Shown here: positions 38,002-47,344 of the stretch, in pieces
How the letters are laid out: every line of letters starts with the position of its first letter
How positions within the stretch are numbered: position 1 is the first letter of the stretch
Assembly: GCF_007556815.1 (NCBI RefSeq)
Contig: NZ_CP041745.1
Coordinates: 2,271,001-2,335,000 of the forward strand
Direction of reading: 5' to 3'
DNA from: Paraburkholderia megapolitana
GTDB taxonomy: Bacteria; Pseudomonadota; Gammaproteobacteria; Burkholderiales; Burkholderiaceae
Length of the DNA stretch: 64,000 nt
Position numbers and translations under genes: made by a program
The notes under the pieces: model-generated
Told to the model about the DNA's origin: nothing
Databases searched by the model: none
What the model saw: only the letters and a program-made list of their open reading frames with translations

Positions 38002-38089
38002 GAACAGCGGTCTCCTGACCAATGATGATTGTAAAAATGGACCGCGCCGCCGCGTCGATCTGCCAGCGGCGATATCCAGTGTACCGGCG

Positions 38090-40075
38090 TCATCGTGATG
38101 ACTGCGCGGTCAGAACACGGCAGAAGAAACAGGCATCGTCGCCCTGTATGAAGATGTCGGCAAGCGAGCGGGCGCCGTAGCCATTCAGATGATTGCTGTC
38201 CACATACACCGGGTACCCCTTGTAGACGAAATGATCCTTCGTGAGGGCATGGTAGCTGTCGCCCAGATCGATCCAGTGCGCACCGGGAATCGACGCCACG
38301 GCGCGCGCGATAAGCGGGTTGCCCCGATCGCCGTCTTTCACGGGGTACCCGCCGGTCGGCAAGTGCAGCCATGCGAAGAATGGCGAGTATTGAATCGAGC
38401 GGTCGATAACCGGACTGTCGTAAAAGAAATAGATCGGCGTCGTCTTCGCAATCTCGCTCAGGATGTCGACGCGCACACTCGGCGCCGCTTCCGGCGCATG
38501 CGAGAACACGTTGTAGTCGCCCGCGAACAGATTGAACGCATTGACGACGAAGATTGCCTGGTATTTCTCGTGATTAGCCTTGATGAAGGCAAGCATGTCC
38601 TGGCAGTTGCGGATACGCTCCGGCGTACGGACCACGTCGGGCGCGCGCGCCGCGAGCCCCCATTCGGCGATCTGGCACGCGCCCACTTCGTACGACGTCA
38701 ACGCGAATCCTTCGCGCTTGCCCAACTGGTCCATGAACGCGCCGATCGCGGCGCCGTGCGAATCGCCGACCAGCAGGATGGACGGCGACCTGGCCGCGCC
38801 GATCGCACACGTCCTGTCGACTACGTCTTTCGACTTGCCATGAAAGCTCTTGTCGAAGCATGGGTCGATCCAGCCGCTTGTCAGGTGGGTGTTCTGGCCG
38901 TCGATTGTGACGTTGGTGAAGGTCCTGCCGAGCACCGGTGCAATGTTGTACGCGTCGACGCCGGTCATCATCAGGATCAGGGCGACTCCCGCGAGCGTCG
39001 TACTCACGAACGCCGGAAATACGACCTTGAAGCCGGGTTTCGAACGGATGAACGGTTGCTCGACAAAGTGATAAGTCGCAATCGACAGCAGGAAAATCAG
39101 CCCGAGCGCGCTCGCCATCCACGACGCGGGCAGCGCGTTCTGCCCACGCCAGAAGCGCATGATCGACAACACCGGCCAGTGCCACAGATAGAGCGAATAG
39201 GAGATGAGCCCGATCAGGACAAGCGGGCGGCTGCCAAGAACGCGATTCACGAGCGCAACGCCGCCTGCCGGGTTCCAGCAATACAGGATCAGCGCGGCGC
39301 CGACGCACGGCAGGAGCGCCTGAACGCCGGGATAAACTTTCTCGTCGAGGAACACGAAGGCCAGCGCGATCGCCAGCGCGCCCGCGGCGCTGAGCAGATT
39401 GCCCGCCAGCCTGCCGAGCGACGGCGAACGTGGCAACAGGGCGGCGAACGCGCCGATGGCCAGTTCGCCAAACCGCGGCATCGAGTAAAAGTAGGCCGTG
39501 CCCGATGAAGCAGGATCGTGAACCCAGATTTCGCCGAGTACGAATCCGGTCACGGCGATCGCAAGCGGTAGCGCACGCAACCATCTTCGGCATGTATTCG
39601 GCCCGAACAGGTGTGCGCCGCCCCACAGGGCAAGCCCCAACAACGGCGGCCAGATGAAATAGAACTGCTCTTCGATAGACAGCGACCAGTAGTGCAGGAA
39701 AAAATTGGTCTGACTGTTCTGCGTAAAGTAGTTGCTCGTGTGGGAATTGAACAGGAACAGCAGCACGTACTTCGCATCGGACAGTAACAGGCCGTTCAAC
39801 TGGCTGGCGAGAAACGCGGTGACACCGAACACGAGAATCGACGCAGGAAAGATGCGCTTGATCCGTCGCACGTAGAAGGCTTGATACGAGAAGCTCCCGT
39901 CGAGCATCCCTGCGTGGATGATGCTCGTGATCAGGTATGCCGAGATCACGAAGAAAATGTCGACCCCCGCGAAACCGCCCGGCAGCCAGCGGGGATTGAA
40001 GTGAAAGGCCATCACGGACAGGATGGCGACGGCGCGCAGCCCGTCGATGTCGGGGCGTCGAGTCTGTTTGCTCAT
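38090..40075 (-). CDS. OafA/YrhL-type acyltransferase with SGNH domain
   Basis: A 661-residue membrane O-acyltransferase. The acyltransferase-3 part starts [21 protein letters not shown] and [17 protein letters not shown] and has about ten helices to near residue 375. The C-terminal SGNH esterase-like domain carries GDSHGAA and the terminal D-S-N-H-L motif. Such proteins acetylate or otherwise acylate O-antigen, exopolysaccharide or secreted small molecules across the inner membrane. The ATG at 40075 overlaps the stop of the nicotinamidase gene as ATGA; longer readings run backwards through that gene and are rejected. Confidence 0.88.
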   Translation of the reverse strand: MSKQTRRPDIDGLRAVAILSVMAFHFNPRWLPGGFAGVDIFFVISAYLITSIIHAGMLDGSFSYQAFYVRRIKRIFPASILVFGVTAFLASQLNGLLLSDAKYVLLFLFNSHTSNYFTQNSQTNFFLHYWSLSIEEQFYFIWPPLLGLALWGGAHLFGPNTCRRWLRALPLAIAVTGFVLGEIWVHDPASSGTAYFYSMPRFGELAIGAFAALLPRSPSLGRLAGNLLSAAGALAIALAFVFLDEKVYPGVQALLPCVGAALILYCWNPAGGVALVNRVLGSRPLVLIGLISYSLYLWHWPVLSIMRFWRGQNALPASWMASALGLIFLLSIATYHFVEQPFIRSKPGFKVVFPAFVSTTLAGVALILMMTGVDAYNIAPVLGRTFTNVTIDGQNTHLTSGWIDPCFDKSFHGKSKDVVDRTCAIGAARSPSILLVGDSHGAAIGAFMDQLGKREGFALTSYEVGACQIAEWGLAARAPDVVRTPERIRNCQDMLAFIKANHEKYQAIFVVNAFNLFAGDYNVFSHAPEAAPSVRVDILSEIAKTTPIYFFYDSPVIDRSIQYSPFFAWLHLPTGGYPVKDGDRGNPLIARAVASIPGAHWIDLGDSYHALTKDHFVYKGYPVYVDSNHLNGYGARSLADIFIQGDDACFFCRVLTAQSSR

Positions 40076-40824
40076 GATTTGACAGGCCCGGACACAAGAC
40101 GAAGATCGCTCGACTGAATGCGCTTGACACCTGCGCGACGCATAGCGTCCCAAGCCTCGGCAAGCGATCCGTTCAGATCGACAGCACGCGTGGCGTCCTC
40201 GATCACATACACATCGAACCCCTCTGCCCGCGCGTCGAGTGCGCTGTTCGCCACGCAAAAATCGGTTGCCAGCCCGGTGACGAACACGCGCCGGATACCG
40301 TGTGCCTTCAGATAGACACCCAGTCCCGTCGACGTGTGCCGGTCCGCCTCCATGAAGGCGGAGTAGCTATCGACATTCTTGTGATAACCCTTGCGGATAA
40401 TGAGCTGCGCCTGCGGGACATCGAGGTCCTGGCGCAACCCGGCGTCCTCTGTGCCCTGAATGCAGTGGTCGGGCCAGAGTACCTGGGTGCCGTACGAGAG
40501 ATGCACGGTATCGAATGGCTTCTTGCCCGGGTGCGACGACGCAAACGACACGTGCCCGCGCGGATGCCAGTCCTGGGTCAGCACGACATTCGCGAACGCC
40601 TTGCCGATGCGGTTGATCACCGGAACGATCTGCTCGCCGTCCTTGACGGCGAGCGTTCCGCCCGACGTAAAGCAGTTCTGCGTATCCACCACGAGCAGTA
40701 CGCTGTCGGCACCGGGCTCGATGCTGGCCGGTGCGCTCTGGCCGAAGGCGACACGCGCAGCCAATCCAGCTGCCGCAGTCATGCCGCACAGGCTCGCGGT
40801 CTTCAGAAAAAATCGTCGATTCAT
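40072..40824 (-). CDS. Tat-exported nicotinamidase-like (isochorismatase-fold) hydrolase
   Basis: A 250-residue protein with a twin-arginine signal, MNRRFFLKTASLCG, and GGAGG 7-8 nt before the start. The mature part has the nicotinamidase/PncA triad: Asp47 in VVDTQN, Lys145 in IIRKGYHKN and Cys190 in ATDFC. The metal site is Asp85, His87 and His91 in DWHPRGH, with WPDHCIQGT following. It should hydrolyse nicotinamide or a related amide in the periplasm. Export of this fold is unusual. It is coupled to the acyltransferase and lies 21 nt after the binding-protein gene. Confidence 0.87.
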   Translation of the reverse strand: MNRRFFLKTASLCGMTAAAGLAARVAFGQSAPASIEPGADSVLLVVDTQNCFTSGGTLAVKDGEQIVPVINRIGKAFANVVLTQDWHPRGHVSFASSHPGKKPFDTVHLSYGTQVLWPDHCIQGTEDAGLRQDLDVPQAQLIIRKGYHKNVDSYSAFMEADRHTSTGLGVYLKAHGIRRVFVTGLATDFCVANSALDARAEGFDVYVIEDATRAVDLNGSLAEAWDAMRRAGVKRIQSSDLRLVSGPVKS

Positions 40825-40845
40825 TTTGTCTCCTCCGGCAATGGG

Positions 40846-42066
40846 TCAATCGGCGTGCCGCAGCTTGCGGACTTCCGCGTCGGACGGCTGCACAGCGGCG
40901 CCGTCCACATAGACGAACTTCGTCATCACGCCCTTACCGTCCTTGAGCGCGGTACGGCCCACAAAAGCACCCATCGTCGACTGATGGTCCTGCGCGCGGT
41001 AACAGATCGGGCCGAACGGCGAACCGAGACAAAGTCCGCTGAACGCCGCGATCATCGGCTCCGTTGCCGGGCTACCCGCTTTGCGCAGGCCGGCCGCGAT
41101 CGACATCAGCGCCGTATAACCGACTACGGAACCCATGCGCGGCGCCGTGCCGTAGCGCTTGCGATACGCATCGACGAAACGCTGATTGTCGGCACTCGAC
41201 ACCGCGTACCACGGATACCCCGTCACCAGCCAGTTGATGGGCGCCTCGGCCTGCAGCGGGTCGAGGTACTCGGGCTCGCCGGTCAGGAGCGATACCACCT
41301 CTCGTCCTTCGAACAGACCACGCGTATTGCCTTCACGCACGAACTTGGCAAGATCGGCCGCAAACAGCGCATTGAAGATCGCGTCCGGTTTCGCATCGGC
41401 CAGTGCCTGCACGGTTGCACCGGCATCGACTTTGCCGAGCGGCGGCGCCTGTTCGGCGACGAACTCGACATCGGGCTGCGCGAGCTTCATCTGCTGCTTG
41501 AAGGTCGCCGCCGCAGATTGCCCGTATTCGTAGTTCGGGTAGACGAGCGCCCAACGCTTCTTCTTGAGCTTGACGGCCTCGTTGACGAGCATCGAAACGA
41601 ACATGTAGGTCGACGGACGCAGGCGGTAGGTATAGCGGTTGCCATCCTCCCAGACGATCTTGTCTGTCAGCGGCTCGGCGGCGAGAAAAAATATCTGGTG
41701 CTGCTTCGCGAAATCGGTGAGTGCCAACCCTGTATTCGACAGAAAGCCGCCGAACAGCAGCAAAACCTGTTCGCGCGTGACGAGTTCCTGCGCCGCGCGG
41801 ATCGAGTCGCCGGGATTGCCGTTGTCGTCGCGCGAGACGACCTCGAGCTTCTTGCCGAGTACGCCACCGGACGCGTTGATTTCATCGAGCGCCATTTGCC
41901 AGCCCTGGCGGTACGGTTCGAGAAACGCCGGTTGCGCCCGGTAGCTATTGATCTCCCCGATCTTGATCGTGTCTTGCGCCATCGCGTCTGTTGCTCCCGC
42001 CAGGCCCGCTGTCAGACCGATTGCCAACGCAACGACTCTGGAAATCCGCAAAAAATTGATGTTCAT
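40846..42066 (-). CDS. LivJ-type periplasmic substrate-binding protein (orphan)
   Basis: A 406-residue binding protein of the branched-chain-amino-acid/amide (Peripla_BP_6) family with a signal peptide ending near DAMA-QD. It shows IKIGEINSYRAQPAFLEPYRQGW, INASGGVLGKKLEVVSRDDNGNP, LLLFGGFLSNTGLALTDFA and WALVYPNYEYGQSAAATFK. Relatives bind amides, aromatic acids or branched amino acids. No permease or ATPase genes are adjacent, so it may work with a remote transporter or as a sensor or carrier. It is 19 nt from the Rieske ferredoxin gene, inside the long operon. Confidence 0.88.
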   Translation of the reverse strand: MNINFLRISRVVALAIGLTAGLAGATDAMAQDTIKIGEINSYRAQPAFLEPYRQGWQMALDEINASGGVLGKKLEVVSRDDNGNPGDSIRAAQELVTREQVLLLFGGFLSNTGLALTDFAKQHQIFFLAAEPLTDKIVWEDGNRYTYRLRPSTYMFVSMLVNEAVKLKKKRWALVYPNYEYGQSAAATFKQQMKLAQPDVEFVAEQAPPLGKVDAGATVQALADAKPDAIFNALFAADLAKFVREGNTRGLFEGREVVSLLTGEPEYLDPLQAEAPINWLVTGYPWYAVSSADNQRFVDAYRKRYGTAPRMGSVVGYTALMSIAAGLRKAGSPATEPMIAAFSGLCLGSPFGPICYRAQDHQSTMGAFVGRTALKDGKGVMTKFVYVDGAAVQPSDAEVRKLRHAD

Positions 42067-42085
42067 AAAAAATAGCGCCGCTTAC

Positions 42086-42430
42086 TCACTGTGGGTTGAC
42101 TGAATGGTTCAGACCGACATAAACACGCTCGCCATCGAGCTTCACCGGATAGATCCGCAGATCCTCCCTGAGCGGGCGGCACATCGCCTTTCCCGTGCGG
42201 ATATCGAAGCGGCCCTGGTGCAACGGACATTCGATCTCGCCAGCCTCGACAAAACCGTCGCACAGGCGCGCGTTGCCGTGCGTGCACGCGTTGGCGGTGG
42301 CGAACACTTCGTCCGCGAGCCGATACAGTGCGATCTCGCGACCGTCCACCGTCACCGCCGTCACGCTGTCCGCAGGAAGGTCATTGCGCAGCGCGACGAG
42401 CGCCCAGGATGCATCGGTCAACGTGCTCAT
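42086..42430 (-). CDS. Rieske-type [2Fe-2S] ferredoxin of an oxygenase
   Basis: A 114-residue electron carrier with the Rieske pair CTHGNARL and CPLHQGRFD (C-x-H near residue 50, C-x2-H near 69). It passes electrons from a reductase to the terminal oxygenase encoded by the two preceding genes, whose beta-subunit stop it overlaps by 4 nt. No ferredoxin reductase gene is in the operon, so one must be borrowed. Confidence 0.9.
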   Translation of the reverse strand: MSTLTDASWALVALRNDLPADSVTAVTVDGREIALYRLADEVFATANACTHGNARLCDGFVEAGEIECPLHQGRFDIRTGKAMCRPLREDLRIYPVKLDGERVYVGLNHSVNPQ

Positions 42431-42906
42431 AGCGGAAAAATCATGGAGTTAGGAATCAGCTCGCTATCGAAAACGCAGACGCGCGTGGCGAAGCGCAAAC
42501 CATCCGGCGTTTTCCTGATCCGGTCGAAATAGCGCCCGGTGTTATAGACCTCGCTGAGCTGGGCGGTTTTCGTACGCAACACCGCGTAGTTCGCTTCCAC
42601 CTCCCAGACATCGCCGTCGGTTGCGCGGATCAGCGGGTTGTCCACGATGTGCCGCTGGTAGTACGGGTCGTAGAAGAACGTCTCCTTGATGCCATAGGCC
42701 CGATCCTTGAGCATCGCTTTCGTTTCGAGCGCGAGCAGCGCGAGCGGCAGATTCTGCTCGTGATTCTCGCGCGGCACGATCCGGTACAGACAGTCGTCCG
42801 TGAAGAACTCCGGCCAGCGGTCCCAGTCGCCGGAGTCGAGCGCGGCGCTATAGCCGGCATACAGTTCGACCAGTGCGTAATAGTCCTTGAAATCCACGGT
42901 CTTCAT
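42427..42906 (-). CDS. Aromatic-ring-hydroxylating dioxygenase small (beta) subunit
   Basis: A 159-residue NTF2-like/SnoaL-fold subunit (YYALVELYAGYSAALDSGDWDRWPEFF, DCLYRIVPRENHE, YYQRHIVDNPLI, YNTGRYFDRI). It stabilises the alpha-subunit trimer and has no catalytic metal. The ATG at 42906 (MKTVDFKDYY) overlaps the alpha-subunit stop and starts the family-typical N-terminus; longer readings run through the alpha gene. The closest look is to anthranilate/salicylate/benzoate-type oxygenases. Confidence 0.9.
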   Translation of the reverse strand: MKTVDFKDYYALVELYAGYSAALDSGDWDRWPEFFTDDCLYRIVPRENHEQNLPLALLALETKAMLKDRAYGIKETFFYDPYYQRHIVDNPLIRATDGDVWEVEANYAVLRTKTAQLSEVYNTGRYFDRIRKTPDGLRFATRVCVFDSELIPNSMIFPL

Positions 42907-44147
42907 GCCTCCATCACACGACGCCAGTAGTCGTACATGCCACGCACGAGCGTCTCGGTCACCATGTGACCGGTATATTCTTCGGTGCCCTTGCCGTCGA
43001 GCATGCTGACGGTCGAACCGACCGGGCTCGCCGCGAAGGTCTGCTGCAGACACTCGACCACCTCGCCGTCATCCGCCGACACGTAGCCGGCCGGGCCGAC
43101 CAGGTTCGCCTGGCGCAGGCGTCGCTCGGTCATCGCTGCGTCGTCGGTCTCGAAGCCGAAATGGGTCCACACATAATCGAACACGCCGGGCGAAACGGGG
43201 CGAATCCGCCGGGTAGCGAGCGTATTGACGTTCTGCTGGATGATCACGCTCGGCATCAGCGTCAGCATGACCACGGTCGAATTTCCCCACCATGCTTCCG
43301 CCTGCACGTCGAGCAACCGGCGGTCGTTAAGCTCCATCGTGTTCTTGAAGCTCGTGATGCCCTCCGTTGCCGCGCCGCTTCCCCCTTCGCTACGGGTCGA
43401 AACCATCGCGGCATGCCGGTGATGCGCATCCATGACCATCTCGCCTTTGTTATCCACGCGCCACAGACCGAAGTTGACAAACCACGTATGCAGCAAGCCG
43501 CCGTGATACGGGTCCTTGATGTTCTCCTGGATCAGCTTCCAGTTGCCTGGGATGCGCTGACGGGTGTACCCGAGCAGCGTCAGCTTCGGCCCATGGAACA
43601 GCCGGTCGAAATACTTCAGGATGGCCGGGCCGAGAAAGTCCTCGAGCGATTCGACATCGTGATCGAAGCTGCCGAATATGACGCCGCCGCGTGTCGCGAC
43701 TTTCAGCTTGACGAGACCGTGATCTGCAAGACGGAAATCCGCGGGCATCCCGCCATTCACACGGTCGCCCTGCTTCACGCCGCGCCGGAACGGTACGCCT
43801 TCGAGATCGCCATTCAGGTTGTAGCTCCACTGGTGGTACGGACATCTGAATTCGGTCGCATTGCCCGCCCGCTCGCGACAAAACCGCATGCCCTTGTGCG
43901 CGCAGACGTTTTCGACCGCACTGATCGAACCGTCCTCGAGTCGCGTCATGATGACCTGACGCTCGCCCACTTCGGTCAAGCGGAAATCGCCCGGCTGGGG
44001 AATCTCCGCTTCGAGTCCGAGGTAGCACCAGTGGCCCGTGTAGAAAAACCTTTCCAGCTCCCGTCGATACAGTTCCATGTCCGTATAGACGGCATACGGC
44101 GTGTGGTCGATTCCATCGGGCAATAAATTCGAAACCTGCTGGGACAT
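42903..44147 (-). CDS. Rieske dioxygenase large (alpha) subunit
   Basis: A 414-residue catalytic subunit. The Rieske centre is Cys82/His84 (CAHKG) and Cys102/His105 (CPYHQWSY). The mononuclear iron site is Asp212, His215 and His220 in KDPYHGGLLH. AAGAGGTGG-like bases precede the ATG. The family adds O2 to aromatic rings or hydroxylates them. Sequence resembles salicylate/anthranilate hydroxylating enzymes, but the substrate cannot be read from sequence. It is followed by beta and ferredoxin genes, all in 4-nt overlaps, so the three are made in ratio. Confidence 0.92.
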   Translation of the reverse strand: MSQQVSNLLPDGIDHTPYAVYTDMELYRRELERFFYTGHWCYLGLEAEIPQPGDFRLTEVGERQVIMTRLEDGSISAVENVCAHKGMRFCRERAGNATEFRCPYHQWSYNLNGDLEGVPFRRGVKQGDRVNGGMPADFRLADHGLVKLKVATRGGVIFGSFDHDVESLEDFLGPAILKYFDRLFHGPKLTLLGYTRQRIPGNWKLIQENIKDPYHGGLLHTWFVNFGLWRVDNKGEMVMDAHHRHAAMVSTRSEGGSGAATEGITSFKNTMELNDRRLLDVQAEAWWGNSTVVMLTLMPSVIIQQNVNTLATRRIRPVSPGVFDYVWTHFGFETDDAAMTERRLRQANLVGPAGYVSADDGEVVECLQQTFAASPVGSTVSMLDGKGTEEYTGHMVTETLVRGMYDYWRRVMEA

Positions 44148-44189
44148 GCGAACCCACCTCTTAAATTGATGTGCCCGTTGGCCATTCGT

Positions 44190-44870
44190 TCAGGCGTGAG
44201 CGTGATACAACGCGTCGTCGATGCGATCGAGCAGTTCCACGCTGATCTCCGCGATCGAGTCGACGAGATGCGTGACGCCGGCCTCCTGCATCAATTGCCG
44301 CTGAAAAGCCGTGACGGGCGCGCCGATGAATCCGCAGCCCAGGGTCTTGCACACCTCTCCGACCTTGCCGAGATCGTCGATGAACAGCACCTCGTCGGAG
44401 CGGTAACCGAAACGCTCGACGATCTCTTTCATGCCCGGGCGGATCTGATCGATGTTGACGTACGGGATGTCCCGGTCGAAGTACTGACGAAACGGATGCA
44501 GGAATTCGCTGAACATGGAGTCTTCGGGGCGACCGCCATAGGTCGTGATGCGGGCACCCGTGCCATGCAGCAACGCCAGCGCATCGTCCACGCCAGGATT
44601 GACCACCACGGGATCGTCGCGCGTGTAGATCTTGTGCTCGGCAAGAAACGCATCGATGGTCTCCTGCGCCGTCCACGGCAACCTGCAGGCGAGCGACATG
44701 ATGTGTCCTCCTGCAATATGCGGTGCCCCAAGCACCAGTCGTTCCAGTTCGGCCGTATAGACGCCGCCGTGACCTTCGATGAATCTTTTGATCGTGACGC
44801 CGAAGGTGTCCTTTAGCAGCACACCGTTCGTGTCCACCGCGATCAGTTTGATTTTCTTGAAGCGATTCAT
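44190..44870 (-). CDS. HAD-superfamily protein with altered motif I (D-T-N)
   Basis: A 226-residue HAD-fold protein. Motif I reads LIAVDTNGVLL: the nucleophile Asp13 is present, but the +2 acid/base Asp is Asn15. Motif IV is intact (VLFIDDLGKVGEV), and TYGGRPEDS replaces the usual motif II. A +2 change occurs in HADs that are not ordinary phosphatases, so hydrolysis may be slow or the role may be binding. It lies 55 nt after a normal Gph-like HAD and 42 nt before the Rieske genes. I do not recognise a specific subfamily. Confidence 0.82.
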   Translation of the reverse strand: MNRFKKIKLIAVDTNGVLLKDTFGVTIKRFIEGHGGVYTAELERLVLGAPHIAGGHIMSLACRLPWTAQETIDAFLAEHKIYTRDDPVVVNPGVDDALALLHGTGARITTYGGRPEDSMFSEFLHPFRQYFDRDIPYVNIDQIRPGMKEIVERFGYRSDEVLFIDDLGKVGEVCKTLGCGFIGAPVTAFQRQLMQEAGVTHLVDSIAEISVELLDRIDDALYHAHA

Positions 44871-44925
44871 AGGAGTCTTGTCGTTATCGTTATCGTCGGA
44901 GTCAGGGAGCGAATCGACGCGCCCA

Positions 44926-45603
44926 TCAGATGCGGGCTTCGAGCGCTGCGATTGCGTCCGGCAGTTCGGAGAACGTTGCGATCACACCGGCGCAGTCGAT
45001 CGATTCCGCAACAACGTCGTTGTAGCCATACGTTGCGTAGATAAGCGGGAGACTCGCGTTGCGTGCGGTCTTTACGTCGACGCCGGAATCGCCGATATAG
45101 ATCGCGCCCTGTGTGAACGTACGACCTGCCGCCTCGATCGTGCCGAGCACATGTCCCTTCTCGGGTTTCTTCACACCGGGAAAGTAGTCCCCGCCGCATA
45201 CCGCCAGGAAGAAATGCGCGATGCCGAGTCCTTCCAGAATGGTCTTTGCAGGGCCCGTGCCCTTGCTCGTGCAGACAGCCATTTCGTAGCCGTCCACGCG
45301 CAGTTGCTCGAGTATCGTCGCGACGCCTGCGTACGCGACCGTGTTGTCGAGCAGGTGCGCTTCGTAGTAAGCAACGAAGCGCGGCAGCAGCGCCTGTCTC
45401 TGCTCGCTCGAATAGTCTTGCAGATGCGCCCCGAAGCCACGTTCGATCAACGCCGTAGCGCCTCGGCCGATCAGGTTTTGCGCGTCGGCCATGTCGACCG
45501 TAGGTAGATCGTGCTCGCGCAACAGTGCGTTCAGCGTGCCCACGAGATCCCGGGCTGTGTCGACCAGGGTGCCGTCAAGATCGAACACCAGAAGAGGTTT
45601 CAT
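44926..45603 (-). CDS. HAD phosphatase, phosphoglycolate phosphatase (Gph)-like
   Basis: A 225-residue phosphatase with intact motifs: FDLDGTLVDT at the N-terminus, AVCTSKGTGPAKTIL (motif II), KPEKGHVL (motif III lysine) and YIGDSGVDVKTARNA (motif IV). The cap has GRGATALIERGFG as in Gph. The ATG at 45603 with GAGG 7 nt upstream is chosen. Gph enzymes clear 2-phosphoglycolate, but in a biosynthetic operon it may dephosphorylate a pathway intermediate, such as the phosphorylated butenolide expected from an AfsA-type reaction (inference). Confidence 0.87.
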   Translation of the reverse strand: MKPLLVFDLDGTLVDTARDLVGTLNALLREHDLPTVDMADAQNLIGRGATALIERGFGAHLQDYSSEQRQALLPRFVAYYEAHLLDNTVAYAGVATILEQLRVDGYEMAVCTSKGTGPAKTILEGLGIAHFFLAVCGGDYFPGVKKPEKGHVLGTIEAAGRTFTQGAIYIGDSGVDVKTARNASLPLIYATYGYNDVVAESIDCAGVIATFSELPDAIAALEARI

Positions 45604-45675
45604 TTTGATCCTCGATTGAAAGTGGATGAAGCGGTACGAATAGCGTCGCGGACATGGGCGCCTGACGAGCGCCAA

Positions 45676-47217
45676 TCAGTCGCAACGCAAGGCTTCCGCT
45701 TCGAGCGCGACCTCGTCGACAAACGACGCAAATACCGTCTCGTTCGTCGCGACGTCCTGCACGCACACGATGCCGTCGGGACGTACGAGTAGCGCGTGCT
45801 GCCCGCTGAGCCCGAGCACGTCGAGCGCGCCCAGGTTCACCGCCGTGCGATCGATCGCAACAACCTTCACCAGTGGACTGGACGACAGGCGCGCTGCGAG
45901 CGCGCCCGCTGCATCGGCGGCGCTCAACAATATGAAGTGCTCGCTGTCGATCAGGTCGTAACTGCTGATCCGCGTACCGCCGACGAAAAACTCCGTGTAG
46001 GGCACCAGTTTTCCGACCAGCCCTGCCCCGGCACGAATTAGCCCGCTCACGTAGCGCTGACCGAGCCCGGAGAAGTTGTAGGGAAAATCGTGCGCGAGAC
46101 GCTGCCGGTTACGCATGGTCGGCAACCAGTCGCGCAGCGGTCCGCGCTCGTCTTTGTCGAGCCTCGTGATGAGCCGCGTGTTGATATCGGTGCTGGCTAT
46201 CAATTGCTGTGTGATGCCGCGGCGCTCTTCGGTATACGACTCGAGCACGCGCGTGTTGAAACGCCCCTTGATCACGCCGGCGAGGCGCCACGCAAGACTG
46301 AACGCGTCCTGAAAGCCCGTGTTCATGCCGAGACCGCCGATCGAGCTGAACAGATGGCAGGCGTCGCCCGCGAGAAATACCCGGCCGCGCGCGTAATGCT
46401 CCGCAAGGCGGTTGTAGTACTGCGTCTTCGATTCCCAGAGCACCGCTTCGACACGTATGCCGGGCGGCCCGTATTTGTCGACCAGGGTCTGATACGCAGC
46501 GGCCTTCGCAGGCTCGTCTTCTTCGACGACTTCACCGTCGCGCGTTTTGATGATGATTCGATGCGTACCGGTCGCCTGCGGGATGACGATCAGGAAACTG
46601 CCTTCCTTCACGAAGTAGTGAACCTGATCGAGATCGCCGTCCCAGTCGATCTGGCTGTCGAACATGATGAATCCGACGCCGTGATCGAGCCCGTCGAAGT
46701 CGAAACCGAGTTGGGACCTGACGGTACTCTTCCCGCCGTCGCAGCCGACCAGATAACGGCACGACAACGACTGTCCGGGCGAGATATCCAGCAACACCGC
46801 ATCGTCGGTTTCGGTAAAGCCAAGCAGCTCGGTGCTACGGCGCAGATCGCCGCCGAGTTCGACGAAGTATTCCTCGAGCAGCGCCTCCGTTTCGGGCTGG
46901 GACAGACCGAGGATGTAACGGTAGCGCGACGGCAGATTCCGGTAGTCCACACGGGCCAGCCTGCGTTCGTCCCAGTACACCACCAGTTCCTCGATCGGCT
47001 TGCCGGCCGCGAGAAAACGCGGCACGACACCGAGTGCGTGGAGGATCGCAAGAGAATAGGCGTTCATCGACGACGCCTTCGATTGTGTCGAACGCGTCGC
47101 ACGCTTCTCGAGCACCGCAACATGCAGGCCGAGCCGCTTCAGGTTGGCGGCGAGCAGCAGCCCGATGGGGCCGGCGCCCGCGACGACGACGTCATAGTGC
47201 GTCCGTGAGTGCGTCAT
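45676..47217 (-). CDS. FAD-dependent aromatic hydroxylase, PheA/TfdB/MhpA type
   Basis: A 513-residue class A flavoprotein monooxygenase: GAGPIGLLLAANLKRLGLHV near residue 10, SQPETEALLEEYF mid-domain, and GRVFLAGDACHLFSSIGGLGMNTGFQDAFSLAWRLAG for the ribityl site. A thioredoxin-like C-terminal domain follows (FILLSAADAAG, LGLSGQHALLVRPDGIV). It hydroxylates phenolic or polyketide-derived rings with NAD(P)H and O2. Within this operon it would be a tailoring enzyme; it could also supply the resorcinol-hydroxylase step missing from the catabolic module to the right. The ATG at 47217 gives the normal Rossmann start; its ribosome site is weak. Confidence 0.9.
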   Translation of the reverse strand: MTHSRTHYDVVVAGAGPIGLLLAANLKRLGLHVAVLEKRATRSTQSKASSMNAYSLAILHALGVVPRFLAAGKPIEELVVYWDERRLARVDYRNLPSRYRYILGLSQPETEALLEEYFVELGGDLRRSTELLGFTETDDAVLLDISPGQSLSCRYLVGCDGGKSTVRSQLGFDFDGLDHGVGFIMFDSQIDWDGDLDQVHYFVKEGSFLIVIPQATGTHRIIIKTRDGEVVEEDEPAKAAAYQTLVDKYGPPGIRVEAVLWESKTQYYNRLAEHYARGRVFLAGDACHLFSSIGGLGMNTGFQDAFSLAWRLAGVIKGRFNTRVLESYTEERRGITQQLIASTDINTRLITRLDKDERGPLRDWLPTMRNRQRLAHDFPYNFSGLGQRYVSGLIRAGAGLVGKLVPYTEFFVGGTRISSYDLIDSEHFILLSAADAAGALAARLSSSPLVKVVAIDRTAVNLGALDVLGLSGQHALLVRPDGIVCVQDVATNETVFASFVDEVALEAEALRCD

Positions 47218-47298
47218 GATCAGTGTGGTTCGTGGATAGAGTACGGCGCGTCCGGGCACAGCAGGTGCAGCCCGGCGCGGCCAGGATCGGTCCTCGCT

Positions 47299-47319
47299 CC
47301 GGGCTCGCAGCGAGCCCGG
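47299..47319 (-). other. Compact hairpin between YciI and hydroxylase genes
   Basis: CCGGGCTCG-CAG-CGAGCCCGG is a perfect 9-bp stem with a 3-nt loop. It follows the YciI stop inside the long operon and has no U-tract, so it may be an mRNA-processing or attenuating structure rather than a full stop. Confidence 0.55.
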
Positions 47320-47344
47320 AAACCCGCTTACAGTGCCGGGCGCG

